Assembly (NCBI GenBank): GCA_938006335.1
Contig: CALLMF010000025.1
Coordinates: forward strand, 1 to 63,569
Direction of reading: 5' to 3'
Source: an uncultured Granulosicoccaceae bacterium
GTDB taxonomy: Bacteria; Pseudomonadota; Gammaproteobacteria; Granulosicoccales; Granulosicoccaceae
Length of the DNA: 63,569 nucleotides
Shown here one piece after another: positions 44,620 through 53,557 of the stretch (within the stretch, counting starts at the first letter, position 1; each line of letters begins with the position of its first letter). The position numbers and the translations under genes were made by a program. A model generated the notes under the pieces. That model was not told where the DNA came from, did not search any database, and saw only the letters and a program-made list of their open reading frames with translations.

Positions 44620-46553
44620 GAGGTACTCCCGGAGTGCATCGCGTCATCCCAAAGGGCGATCACGCGTGAATAGTTGTCAGCCGCTGCCTTGATCAGTGCG
44701 GCATCGTCGATGGTGCCCTCGAGCCATGCCCGCGACGGAGCTCCGAATATCGTTCGCCCGACCGCAAAGCCCTTGACGCGATCGAGGCCTGCACATTGTC
44801 GGAATCCTTCGCCAAGCGCTTCGGCTGGCGCGTCAAGCCCAAGCACCAGGATGCCGCGACAGTGAGGCGCGTGTGCATCTATCGCAGCGCACACGGATTC
44901 TGCCGAGGCACGGTCCATACAGGGAAGCTTCCACCAGTCCGGGCGAATACCCAGGTCATAGAGTCGCCTGACCGAGGCCACGATCGACGGGCCTGCCTCC
45001 AACGACTCAGCAGGAGGTATGACCTCCAGCAGAAGCTCATGCCCGGTAGCCAGAGCCGCCCGCCACACCTCAAGCAGACGTTGCTCCTGTTGGTCTCGTA
45101 GCGAGGACTCATCCTCGGTGGAGTAGAACACCAGGCATTTGAGTACATGGTCGCGCGGCCAGTCACGCAGGCTGGTGCCTACGTCCTCACCGTGCTCGAA
45201 ACACAAGGGGCGCGAGCGCGGCAACTCGACCGGACGGCCGACCCATAGCACTTCACTGCCCGGCCTACCGGTCGCAGCGTTCAGCGCATTCTGCCCATGA
45301 ACGTCATCACACAACACGCCTGCGCGCCCGGCTACGTCGGGTCGCCTCGCGACCTGCAAGGCGGCTTCGAGCAGCAGCGACTTCAGTACCGGCAATCTTG
45401 ACAGCTCTGCCCCTGCGGCTTCCGCCATCTCCTCGAATTGAACTCGATGATCGAATGCCATTGCCATGACCTCAGGCCATTGCCTCGCACGGTTGGTGAC
45501 ACGATGCAGGTAATGCAACTCTGGGTGTGTATCAGGCCGTTCGACATGCTCTGCGTTGGCGAGATACCACTCGAGCTCTTCCAGTGACGGCATCGCCGGC
45601 GTACATCCATGGCGCGACACCACCAGCGCACCTGCTGCATTGGCTCGGGTCAGCGATTCCTCGTGTGATGCATCACGAATCCAGCCAGAAATAAAGCCAG
45701 CCGCAAATGCATCTCCGGCCCCGAGCACGTTCATGACCTCGACCGCCACTCCGGGCACCGATAGCCCGTCATCGATGCTGTCGGGTATCGCGTCTTCGAA
45801 CACCGTGGCGCCATAAGGGCCACGCTTCAACACGATCGTTGCATCGGTCACCGCACGGACACGACGTAGCGCTTCGAGCGTATCTTCGCACCCGCCAGCG
45901 ATGCCGATTTCCTCCTCGGTACCAATCACCAGATCGAATTGACCGAGGATGCCCTGCAAGTGCGTGGTTACCGTATCACTGGCAATAAAGCGGGTTTCTC
46001 CGTCTCCACGACCCGTCAGTCCCCAAAGCACCGGACGGTAGTCAATATCGATCACGGTTTTCAGACCGTGCTCGCGTGCAATTTGCAACGCGGCCAGAGA
46101 CGTCTTGTGAACATCGTCGGTGGAGAAGTGAGTACCGGTGATCAACAGGGCACGAGCCTGGCCGATCCAGTTCGCGTCCAGATCGTCTGGCGAGATGGCC
46201 ATGTCGGCGCAGTTCTCGCGATAGAAGATCAACGGAAATGTGTCGCGGTCCTCGATACCGAGCACCACCAGTGCGGTGAGGCGTTCCGGGTCAGTGACGA
46301 CCCCGCGCGCATCGACCCCTTCCCGTTCGAGCTGCTCGCGGATGAAGCGCCCCATGTGCTCGTCGCCGACGCGAGTGATCAGCCCGGAGCGCACGCCGAG
46401 CCGCGCGCTGCAGCAGGCGATATTCGTGCTCGAGCCGCCGATGTACTTGGCGAAACTGCCGACGTCCTCCAACCGGCTGCCAATCTGCTCGGCATAGAAG
46501 TCCACACCGGCGCGGCCCAGACAGATCAGTTCAAGATGGGTGTTGATACTCAT
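44616..46553 (-). CDS. iolC: IolC kinase fused to DUF2090 aldolase-like domain
   Basis: A 645-residue fusion. Residues ~1-330 are a PfkB kinase (CLGRAGVDFYAEQIGS, GGSSTNIACCSARLG, NVLGAGDAFAAGF), the 5-dehydro-2-deoxygluconokinase. Residues ~345-645 are DUF2090, a barrel proposed to carry the following aldolase step (MAFDHRVQFEEMA, WWKLP, VKGFAVGRTIFGAP). I chose the ATG at 46553; thirteen codons upstream stay open but lie in the operator region. First gene of the catabolic operon, divergent from iolR with 88 bases between the start codons. Confidence 0.92.
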   Translation of the reverse strand: MSINTHLELICLGRAGVDFYAEQIGSRLEDVGSFAKYIGGSSTNIACCSARLGVRSGLITRVGDEHMGRFIREQLEREGVDARGVVTDPERLTALVVLGIEDRDTFPLIFYRENCADMAISPDDLDANWIGQARALLITGTHFSTDDVHKTSLAALQIAREHGLKTVIDIDYRPVLWGLTGRGDGETRFIASDTVTTHLQGILGQFDLVIGTEEEIGIAGGCEDTLEALRRVRAVTDATIVLKRGPYGATVFEDAIPDSIDDGLSVPGVAVEVMNVLGAGDAFAAGFISGWIRDASHEESLTRANAAGALVVSRHGCTPAMPSLEELEWYLANAEHVERPDTHPELHYLHRVTNRARQWPEVMAMAFDHRVQFEEMAEAAGAELSRLPVLKSLLLEAALQVARRPDVAGRAGVLCDDVHGQNALNAATGRPGSEVLWVGRPVELPRSRPLCFEHGEDVGTSLRDWPRDHVLKCLVFYSTEDESSLRDQQEQRLLEVWRAALATGHELLLEVIPPAESLEAGPSIVASVRRLYDLGIRPDWWKLPCMDRASAESVCAAIDAHAPHCRGILVLGLDAPAEALGEGFRQCAGLDRVKGFAVGRTIFGAPSRAWLEGTIDDAALIKAAADNYSRVIALWDDAMHSGSTS

Positions 46554-46571
46554 GATGCGCGAGAGCTTAAT

Positions 46572-46585
46572 AGAACGTTTGTTCC
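46572..46585. promoter_or_regulatory. IolR-type operator candidate 1 (GGAA-N6-TTCT)
   Basis: On the minus strand this reads GGAA, six bases, TTCT. It differs by one base from the GGAA-N6-TTCC motif that I recall for the RpiR-type IolR of Sinorhizobium. It is the nearest of three dyads to iolC, 19 bases from its ATG. Confidence 0.5.
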
Positions 46586-46587
46586 AA

Positions 46588-46603
46588 GACAAGCATATTT
46601 GTC
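46588..46603. promoter_or_regulatory. IolR-type operator candidate 2 (GACAA-N6-TTGTC)
   Basis: Perfect five-base arms around a six-base AT-rich spacer, the same geometry as its neighbours. It lies between the divergent iolC and iolR genes, three bases from candidate 1. Confidence 0.5.
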
Positions 46604-46611
46604 GCTTGATC

Positions 46612-46625
46612 GAAATGTACGTTTC
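46612..46625. promoter_or_regulatory. IolR-type operator candidate 3 (GAAA-N6-TTTC)
   Basis: Perfect four-base arms around TGTACG; spacing again six. It ends 16 bases before the chosen iolR start, so a bound regulator could also repress iolR itself. Confidence 0.5.
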
Positions 46626-46641
46626 ATATTATCGTCTCCGC

Positions 46642-47541
46642 GTGGCCACCCGATCCTCCAAGACAACCACTGAGGCACCGATTCCTCCCGGCACACTGGA
46701 TGAGATGCGCCTGCGACTGGCCGCGGAACAGCATCTGCTGAGCCCACGACTGCAGGACGTAGGTGCCTATGTGGCGGCTCACCCACAGTCGATCGCCGTT
46801 GACACCTTGGCGGAAATCGCCGAGCGAGCAGGCAGCCACCCTTCCACCCTGGTGCGCTTTGCCAACCACTTCGGATTTGGTGGATTCTCGGAGCTTCAAG
46901 GCCTGTACAAGCAGCATGTTCACGAGCACTTCGCCGCGGTGGACTACGGTGCACGAATTCGCAGCCTGCAACAGCAGCCTGGCGAGTGCGACGCCGTCAC
47001 CTCGGCAGGTCTGCTTGACGAGTTTACCGACGCCAGCCTGCTATCCCTTCAGCGTCTGCGCGCGGAAACCGCACCGGAGGATCTCGACGGAGCCGTTGAT
47101 CTGCTGGACGATGCGTCACGCATCTTCGTCTGTGGCATTCGCCGCGCGTTTCCTGTCGCAATGTACGCAAGCTATGCGCTCACACATGTTGGTACCGATT
47201 GCCGCACCATCGATGGCCTGGGCATGATGCACGGCAGCCAGACACGAACGATGACTGCAGACGACCTGCTATTGGCCATCACCTACCGGCCGTATGCCAA
47301 CGAAGTCCAGGAAGCCATCGCCGCTGCGCACGCAGTCGGCGCACGGGTGATCCTGATCACCGATAGCAAGCAATCGCCCGGTGCCGAGCAGGCCGATATC
47401 GTGTTCGCTGCACCCGATGCCGAGGTGAGATCGTTCAGGTCCTTGAATGCAAGCCTGTGCTTGACCCAAACCCTCTGTATCTCGCTCGGGTATCGCCGCG
47501 ATGCCTCTTCAGCATCCGCAGACGCGAAATCTGCAAACTGA
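46642..47541 (+). CDS. iolR: RpiR-family transcriptional regulator (IolR/MurR-like)
   Basis: A 299-residue regulator. The N-terminal HTH_6 domain shows SIAVDTLAEIAERAGSHPSTLVRFANHFGFGGFSEL; a SIS sugar-phosphate-binding domain (residues ~130-270) holds IFVCGIRRAFPVAMYASYAL and LLLAITYRPYANEVQEAIAAAHAVGARVILITDS. The GTG at 46642 is chosen because upstream in-frame starts overlap the dyads or iolC itself. Divergent to the inositol operon; the SIS ligand is probably an inositol-pathway phosphate. Assigned iolR by context. Confidence 0.82.
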   Translation: MATRSSKTTTEAPIPPGTLDEMRLRLAAEQHLLSPRLQDVGAYVAAHPQSIAVDTLAEIAERAGSHPSTLVRFANHFGFGGFSELQGLYKQHVHEHFAAVDYGARIRSLQQQPGECDAVTSAGLLDEFTDASLLSLQRLRAETAPEDLDGAVDLLDDASRIFVCGIRRAFPVAMYASYALTHVGTDCRTIDGLGMMHGSQTRTMTADDLLLAITYRPYANEVQEAIAAAHAVGARVILITDSKQSPGAEQADIVFAAPDAEVRSFRSLNASLCLTQTLCISLGYRRDASSASADAKSAN

Positions 47542-47605
47542 TCACCCCGGATCTGAAAATCCATTACGTGCCCCGCAAGCACACCCTCAACAGAACTTGC
47601 ATCAC

Positions 47606-48724
47606 ATGACTCGCTCACTACGCATCGGACTGATCGGCGCTGGCTACATGGGCAAACGGCACGCCGTCGCCATGCAGGCCGTGGGCGCGGTGTTCAACAC
47701 TACGCTGCGCCCGGTCTGCGAGATGATTGCGACATCCAATCCGGAGAGTGCAGCTCGCGCAGCGGCCGCCCTTGGATTCGCTCGGCACACCGACAACTGG
47801 CAGGACATCGTCGCCGATCCTTCTATCGACGCGGTGATCATTGCGTCACCACAGAGCACGCATCGCGAGATCGCCATTGCAGCTCTGAACGCGGGCAAGC
47901 CGGTGCTCTGCGAGAAGCCACTCGGGGCGTCGCTGGACGATGCGACTGCCATGGCACAAGCGGCACGAGACAGTGGCATGGTGGCAATGACCGGCTTCAA
48001 TTACATTCGCACGCCCGCGTCAGTCTTCGCGCGTGAACTCATCGCCAACGGCGCCATCGGCGAGCTCACCTGGGTGCGCGCAGAACACACTGAAGACTTT
48101 CTGGCCGACCCTGAGGCACCGGCCACCTGGCGGACCCGTGGCGATGCCAACGGTACATTGGGAGATCTTGCTCCGCATATCATCAATGCAGCTCTGGCAC
48201 TTGCTGGACCGATTGAGTCGGTCCTTGCCGATGTCGAGACCGTGCATCATTCCAGGCCAGGAGAGTCAGGTCCTGAAGACGTATCCAACGACGATCAGGC
48301 GCATGCTCTGGTGCGTTTTGCCCGCGGCACCATGGGTCACCTGTTCTTCAGCCGCATAGCCACCGGCCGCAAGATGGGATACGCCTACGAGATCAATGGC
48401 ACCGAAGGCGCCATTCGATTCGACCAGGAGGATCAGAACGCCTTGTGGCTATACGAGCGCAACGACGACGAAGCCGTGGCAGGATTCAGGAAGATTCTGA
48501 CCAACGGCCATCACGGCGCCTACGGAGCGTTTTGCGAAGGCCCAGGCCATGGTACGGGCTATCAGGACCAGCTCACCATAGAAGCTCGCGACTTTCTCCA
48601 GGCCATCGAGAGCGGCGTCTCGCAGTGGCCGAGCTTTGAGGATGGACTTGCCGTAAGTCGCGTGGTCGACGCGTGCCGGCAATCCGCTGCGAACGGCCAG
48701 TGGACCCAGGTCAGCAAGACCTGA
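47606..48724 (+). CDS. Gfo/Idh/MocA-family dehydrogenase
   Basis: A 372-residue NAD(P)-dependent oxidoreductase. It has LIGAGYMGKRHAVAM at residues 9-23, VLCEKPLGASLDD near residue 98, and DLAPHIINAALALAG near 190 (active-site His). The ATG at 47606 starts the nucleotide fold. It follows iolR by 64 bases and is probably co-regulated. Its class resembles the larger GFO/IDH members acting on inositol derivatives or glycosides; the substrate is unknown. Third member of the family in this locus. Confidence 0.82.
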   Translation: MTRSLRIGLIGAGYMGKRHAVAMQAVGAVFNTTLRPVCEMIATSNPESAARAAAALGFARHTDNWQDIVADPSIDAVIIASPQSTHREIAIAALNAGKPVLCEKPLGASLDDATAMAQAARDSGMVAMTGFNYIRTPASVFARELIANGAIGELTWVRAEHTEDFLADPEAPATWRTRGDANGTLGDLAPHIINAALALAGPIESVLADVETVHHSRPGESGPEDVSNDDQAHALVRFARGTMGHLFFSRIATGRKMGYAYEINGTEGAIRFDQEDQNALWLYERNDDEAVAGFRKILTNGHHGAYGAFCEGPGHGTGYQDQLTIEARDFLQAIESGVSQWPSFEDGLAVSRVVDACRQSAANGQWTQVSKT

Positions 48725-48727
48725 ACG

Positions 48728-50152
48728 CTACTGTTCAGAGGCGGGGACGGCAAACATGGCCGGCTCAGCGTAAAACTCGCTGCCTGCCGCCGTTTTTGCG
48801 AGCGGTGTCGTCGCACAGGCGCCTGTCGCGAGATATTCAAGCGCTGCACGATTGAGTGCGTCGTCAACAGAGAAGGTCGGCACGTTCCAGGTATCTTCGA
48901 CGTAGCAATCCGGCTGCATACCACCCGCCACGGACACGCCGTTGCCGTTGTTCAAGATGGCTCGCATGGCATTCGCAGAAGATTCGCAGTAGTCGACACG
49001 CCAGGATGCAAAGGGCTTTCCGGTGGTCGTATCACCGATGATGGTCACGTCTGCGTACGGCGTGATCCCGTTTGCCAGAGCTTCTGACGCCGAAGCCGTG
49101 TAACCGGTGGTGAGTATTACAATCCGACTCACAGGCAGAGTGAGCTCGGGAGCCTCGAAGACGCGGACAAAATCGTCGGCCGTGTACTTGTCGTTGAAGT
49201 TGTACTGCTGGTACAACCGACCGTCGAGCTCACTGCCAACCAGCTGGGAAGCCAACCGTTGCGCTTGAGAAGAGCGTCCCCCACCGTTGTAGCGCAAGTC
49301 CAGTATCAAGCTGTCCACATTGTTCTCGACAAGCCACTCGACATGAAAATCGACATCGAAGGCAGTACGATCGAGAAAACTGGTAACGCCGAGATATCCC
49401 ACGCGTGAACCATCCCGCATGGTTCGCACTGTGGCGTCATACACTGTCACCGTAGCGAATTCCTCGCGCGCAACTGACAGATCCCTGGGCGCATCGTCAC
49501 CGGATACAAACCGGAACACCGAAGGCATGCCTTCTTCGGCGCCAAACACGTCATTGATATCCTGATCGGTCAATGCAGCAACGGGAATGTCGTTGATTGA
49601 AAGCAGGATATCCCCTCGTTCGACTCCTGCGTTGTCCATCGGCCCGAACGGTTCGATCTCCCTGACGCGCAATTCTCCGGCACCGTTATAGAACAGCCAG
49701 ATTCCGTAACCGAACAGAACCCCTTCTTCGAATTGCGCGACCTGTGTTGCCGTGTCTCGCACGCTACTGAACCGGTCGGGTGCGACACGCAGGTCTTCTA
49801 TCAGGTCATCGGGATCCGCGTAATCCGACAGACGAACCGTCGGTACCTGATCGTAGTAAAGGTAGTAATCACGCATGTCGTGATCGATCCACGCATTGAG
49901 GTCCTCGATCGAACAGGCCTCGACGCCGGGGGCAGTCACATAGGCGTTCTCAGGATCAAACGAGCTCGCAACCGGGGCCTCCCTATCATCATCGACAACA
50001 AGAGAGTCATTGGCGTCGCCACTGGAGCCACCGCCACATCCACCGAGCAGCAACGCCACGACACCGGCAAGCCCACCAAGGGCGACCCGGCGGCGGGGGC
50101 TTCTCGTTGCCGTTTTGCTGCTTGAGGAGTTCATCATCTTGTTAACATTCAC
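48728..50152 (-). CDS. S41-family peptidase lipoprotein
   Basis: A 474-residue exported protein. A basic leader and hydrophobic stretch end in the lipobox LLLGGC (Cys39), followed by an acidic linker. A PDZ-like domain covers residues ~140-225 (GDILLSINDIPV), and the S41 core contains LDLRYNGGGRSSQAQ near 285 and the probable dyad Ser354 (TASASEA) and Lys379 (TTTGKP), at the 25-residue spacing of CtpA/Prc. It would be a periplasmic tail-type or general peptidase tethered by lipid. Translation may start at an ATG five codons inside. It stands four bases from the convergent dehydrogenase stop. Confidence 0.82.
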   Translation of the reverse strand: MNVNKMMNSSSSKTATRSPRRRVALGGLAGVVALLLGGCGGGSSGDANDSLVVDDDREAPVASSFDPENAYVTAPGVEACSIEDLNAWIDHDMRDYYLYYDQVPTVRLSDYADPDDLIEDLRVAPDRFSSVRDTATQVAQFEEGVLFGYGIWLFYNGAGELRVREIEPFGPMDNAGVERGDILLSINDIPVAALTDQDINDVFGAEEGMPSVFRFVSGDDAPRDLSVAREEFATVTVYDATVRTMRDGSRVGYLGVTSFLDRTAFDVDFHVEWLVENNVDSLILDLRYNGGGRSSQAQRLASQLVGSELDGRLYQQYNFNDKYTADDFVRVFEAPELTLPVSRIVILTTGYTASASEALANGITPYADVTIIGDTTTGKPFASWRVDYCESSANAMRAILNNGNGVSVAGGMQPDCYVEDTWNVPTFSVDDALNRAALEYLATGACATTPLAKTAAGSEFYAEPAMFAVPASEQ

Positions 50153-50257
50153 GCTCGGTCAGGTGAACTGCATGCCCACTATTGCATTCAGCGGGCCTCG
50201 GCCCACCCACTTGTTACCATCGGCACATCGTGCCTCCACCGCTTGTATCCTACTCTC

Positions 50258-51064
50258 ATGACAGCGTCACAGACCGCGCCCACGCAACCGCAGCGCCGCG
50301 CGCTCGTCACCGGTTCGACCAGCGGCATCGGCCTGGCCATCGCTGATGCACTGGCCGACAACGGTTATCAGCTTGTACTTCATGGTATCGGTGACGAAAG
50401 CCAACTGGAGCAGACCCGCTCACAGTTCGAGAATCGCCATGACTGCGAGACCCCTCTTTTCACCACCGATCTGACTCGTGTTGACGAACTCGATCAGATG
50501 ATGCACCGCATCGAGTCCGAGCTCGGAGGTGTGGACGTACTCGTCAACAACGCTGGCATCCAGCATGTATCGCCGATAGAGGACTTTGCACCCGAACGCT
50601 GGGACAGCGTCATTGCGGTCAATCTATCTGCCTGCTTCCACACCACTCGAGGCGTGCTGCCGGGGATGCGGCAAAGAAATCACGGGCGCATCATCAACAT
50701 CGCATCAGCACATGGTCTGGTGGCCTCACCAGAAAAAGCCGCCTACGTTGCTGCCAAGCATGGGCTGGTAGGACTCACCAAGGTCACTGCACTGGAAACA
50801 GCGCGCACCGGCATTACTGCCAATGCCATCTGCCCCGGCTGGGTAGAAACTCCCTTGGTCATCAAGCAGATCGAAGCGCGCGCCAAGGCAAGTGGAAGAA
50901 GTCTCGAGGATGAACGCCATGACCTTGTTGCAGAGAAGCATCCCTCCGCTGAATTCGTCTCTCCCGAACAGCTGGCCGCCAGTGTCATCTGGCTGGCAAG
51001 CGATGCCGCATCAGAAGTCCGTGGTATCGCTCTCCCTATCGATGGCGGATGGACAGCACGCTGA
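50258..51064 (+). CDS. bdhA: 3-hydroxybutyrate dehydrogenase (SDR family)
   Basis: A 268-residue short-chain dehydrogenase. Cofactor motif TGSTSGIGLAIADAL at residues ~16-30, NNAGIQHVSPIEDF near 98 and the active-site Tyr-Lys in KAAYVAAKHGL near 165 are seen. VSPIEDF, AICPGWVETPLV and the long EARAKASGRS loop match 3-hydroxybutyrate dehydrogenase. It oxidises 3-hydroxybutyrate to acetoacetate. Next to phaA and phaB this forms a polyhydroxybutyrate cycle locus. Confidence 0.85.
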   Translation: MTASQTAPTQPQRRALVTGSTSGIGLAIADALADNGYQLVLHGIGDESQLEQTRSQFENRHDCETPLFTTDLTRVDELDQMMHRIESELGGVDVLVNNAGIQHVSPIEDFAPERWDSVIAVNLSACFHTTRGVLPGMRQRNHGRIINIASAHGLVASPEKAAYVAAKHGLVGLTKVTALETARTGITANAICPGWVETPLVIKQIEARAKASGRSLEDERHDLVAEKHPSAEFVSPEQLAASVIWLASDAASEVRGIALPIDGGWTAR

Positions 51065-51147
51065 TACGACATCTTGACGAGCAGCTCATGCAAAGCTGCA
51101 CAGCCGCATACCACTAATCCGATCAACTCACGGGAATAATCACTCAC

Positions 51148-52323
51148 ATGAACGACGTCGTCATTACCGCCGCCACCCGCACCGCCATCGGCAGCTTTGG
51201 AGGTGCGCTTGCCAGCGTTCCAGCAAGTGACCTCGGCGCCTGCGTACTGAAAGCAGCACTGGCACAAGGCAAGGTCGATGGCGCCGACGTATCCGATGTG
51301 ATTCTTGGACAAGTGCTTACCGCAGGCACCGGACAGAACCCGGCGCGACAAGCGGCCCGTGCGGCAGGCCTACCTGATCATTGCACCGCGGTTACCGTCA
51401 ATCAGGTCTGTGGTTCCGGGCTTCGTACCGTAGCGATGGGCATGCAGGCGATCAAGGCAGGTGACAGCAAGATCGTGTTGGCTGGCGGGCAGGAGAACAT
51501 GAGCTTGTCCACGCACTGCGCACACCTGCGCAATGGCAAGAAGATGGGCGATCTAAATCTGGTCGATACCATGATCAAGGATGGCCTGTGGGATGCGTTT
51601 CATGGCTACCACATGGGCACCACTGCCGAGAATGTGGCCGAGAAGTGGAACATCTCCCGTGATCATCAGGATGCGTTTGCTACTGCATCACAGCAAAAGG
51701 CACAAGCGGCACAAGTCGACGGTCGCTTCAAGGACGAGATCACTCCATTCACGGTAAGCACTCGCAAGGGCGACACCGTGGTCGATCAGGATGAATACCT
51801 CAAGTACGACACCACCGTCGACACCTTGGGCAAACTTCGTCCCGCCTTCGCCAAGGACGGTACCGTGACAGCCGGCAACGCCTCCGGTCTGAACGACGGG
51901 GCCGCTGCCGTCTTGCTGATGTCAGCCGAAGCGGCAGCTGAACGTGGCGCCGTCCCACTCGCGCGGATTGCCTCCTGGGCAACGGTCGGTGTTGATCCTG
52001 CGATCATGGGCTCTGGCCCCATACCGGCAAGCCGTGCCGCACTCGACAAGGCAGGCTGGGCGGTCGCGGATCTCGATCTGATCGAAGCCAATGAAGCCTT
52101 TGCAGCACAAGCCTGCGCAGTCAACAACGAACTCGGCTGGAATACCGACATTGTCAATGTCAACGGCGGCGCCATTGCGCTGGGTCATCCCATCGGTGCA
52201 TCCGGTACGCGTGTGCTCGTCACCCTGCTCCATGAGATGCAGCGACGTGACGCCAAGCGAGGTCTTGCCACCCTGTGTATCGGTGGTGGCATGGGCATCG
52301 CCCTGTGCGTCGAGCGAGCATGA
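51148..52323 (+). CDS. phaA: Acetyl-CoA acetyltransferase (thiolase)
   Basis: A 391-residue biosynthetic thiolase, the normal length. Catalytic Cys88 ([15 protein letters not shown]), His347 ([11 protein letters not shown]) and Cys377 ([12 protein letters not shown]) are all present, with the QENMSLS loop near residue 115. It condenses two acetyl-CoA to acetoacetyl-CoA. Its stop overlaps the phaB start by 4 bases, so the two are coupled in the polyhydroxybutyrate pathway. Confidence 0.93.
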   Translation: MNDVVITAATRTAIGSFGGALASVPASDLGACVLKAALAQGKVDGADVSDVILGQVLTAGTGQNPARQAARAAGLPDHCTAVTVNQVCGSGLRTVAMGMQAIKAGDSKIVLAGGQENMSLSTHCAHLRNGKKMGDLNLVDTMIKDGLWDAFHGYHMGTTAENVAEKWNISRDHQDAFATASQQKAQAAQVDGRFKDEITPFTVSTRKGDTVVDQDEYLKYDTTVDTLGKLRPAFAKDGTVTAGNASGLNDGAAAVLLMSAEAAAERGAVPLARIASWATVGVDPAIMGSGPIPASRAALDKAGWAVADLDLIEANEAFAAQACAVNNELGWNTDIVNVNGGAIALGHPIGASGTRVLVTLLHEMQRRDAKRGLATLCIGGGMGIALCVERA

Positions 52324-53072
52324 TCGATACGCAAGATGAAGTCGTGCTGGTAACAGGAGGTACCGGCGCGATCGGTGAGGCCTTGTGTCGCGGCTTTGGA
52401 GGCAGGGGGGCAACGATCATTGCCAACTGCCATCCCGACGACATCGAGCGCAGCACCACCCTTGTGAGTGCGTTGACGGGCGAGGGCCTGTCGGTGGCCC
52501 TCGCGCCGTTTGATGTCACTGACCACGCGCAATGCCAGACGGCCATCGCTGATCTGGAAGTGCGTGTCGGTGGCATCACCGTACTCGTGAACGCTGCGGG
52601 CATCACTCGCGACGCAACACTTGCGAAGATGTCGCAGGACGATTGGGATGCGGTGCTGCGCACCAACCTCGACAGCGTGTACCACGTCAGCAAGGCCTGC
52701 TTGCCCGGAATGAAGGCTCGCCGCTATGGCCGCGTCATCAGTATCTCTTCGGTCAACGGGCAACGCGGTCAGTTCGGTCAGACCAACTATGCGGCGGCCA
52801 AGGCCGGCATGACCGGTTTCACACGCTCACTTGCACGCGAAGTGGCCCACCACGGTATTACCGTCAACGCCGTGTCGCCCGGTTACGTACGCTCGCCGAT
52901 GACTGACGCTGTACCCGCGGACATTCGCGATCGCATCGTTGCCGATATCCCGGTGGGACGTGCGGCGGAGCCATGGGAGATCGCCCACGCCATCCAGTTT
53001 CTTGCCGACCGCAACAGTGGCTATATCACCGGCGTGGACCTGTCGGTCAACGGCGGTTATCACATCGCCTGA
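52320..53072 (+). CDS. phaB: Acetoacetyl-CoA reductase
   Basis: A 250-residue SDR enzyme. [15 protein letters not shown] near residue 12, [34 protein letters not shown] near 90 and active-site [13 protein letters not shown] near 155 are typical of Pha[12 protein letters not shown] and [14 protein letters not shown] separate it from FabG only weakly, but fusion to the thiolase by ATGA overlap supports PhaB. It makes (R)-3-hydroxybutyryl-CoA for polymer synthesis. No phaC synthase is in the window. Confidence 0.88.
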   Translation: MIDTQDEVVLVTGGTGAIGEALCRGFGGRGATIIANCHPDDIERSTTLVSALTGEGLSVALAPFDVTDHAQCQTAIADLEVRVGGITVLVNAAGITRDATLAKMSQDDWDAVLRTNLDSVYHVSKACLPGMKARRYGRVISISSVNGQRGQFGQTNYAAAKAGMTGFTRSLAREVAHHGITVNAVSPGYVRSPMTDAVPADIRDRIVADIPVGRAAEPWEIAHAIQFLADRNSGYITGVDLSVNGGYHIA

Positions 53073-53211
53073 TCTGTCGCTGCTAACGCCAAGCCCTGGA
53101 AACGATATGGGCTTAATGGAGTAATGACATCGGACGCGGCAAGCGGTATGGTCCGGCTATTCCGGTGCACGTTACCGTGAAGTCGACAGCTCACCAGCGA
53201 GGGCCACGCCC

Positions 53212-53553
53212 ATGCCGTTCTTTCGACAACTGACGACCAGCGTCCATGCTGCCGCCGAGCGCTTTTCGGATGCAATACACGATGTGGGGACACGCATTGG
53301 CCCCCGCGATCGTTCGCCTCCCGACCCCGACGAGGAGTTTCTTGGAGGCGCCTACGCAGAGGACGAAGTCACCTCGCTCGACTTCGACAATGCCATCGAG
53401 TCACGGGCCCTGCATGAACGCGAGCCGGAGAGTGATTTCGATACCCTTGATGACCATATGCCTGCCTTTGTCGACGTTGCCGAGGCAACCGATGCACTCG
53501 GCGATATCGGAGTGTTTGCTGACGCCGGCCTGATGGACGACGAGCCTTTGTGA
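53212..53553 (+). CDS. Small acidic uncharacterised protein
   Basis: A 113-residue protein. The first ~27 residues (FFRQLTTSVHAAAERFSDAI) could form an amphipathic helix; the rest is very rich in Asp and Glu, low in Lys, and probably disordered. No family recognised. It follows phaB by 139 bases and precedes the SRPBCC gene by four. Its placement beside polyhydroxybutyrate genes allows a granule-associated role, but nothing in its sequence shows a phasin domain. Confidence 0.55.
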   Translation: MPFFRQLTTSVHAAAERFSDAIHDVGTRIGPRDRSPPDPDEEFLGGAYAEDEVTSLDFDNAIESRALHEREPESDFDTLDDHMPAFVDVAEATDALGDIGVFADAGLMDDEPL

Positions 53554-53557
53554 ATCC

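Noticed and set aside
52320..53072. FabG (fatty-acid synthesis) instead of PhaB
   Set aside because: Sequence alone is close, but translational coupling to the thiolase and an adjacent 3-hydroxybutyrate dehydrogenase favour acetoacetyl-CoA reductase.
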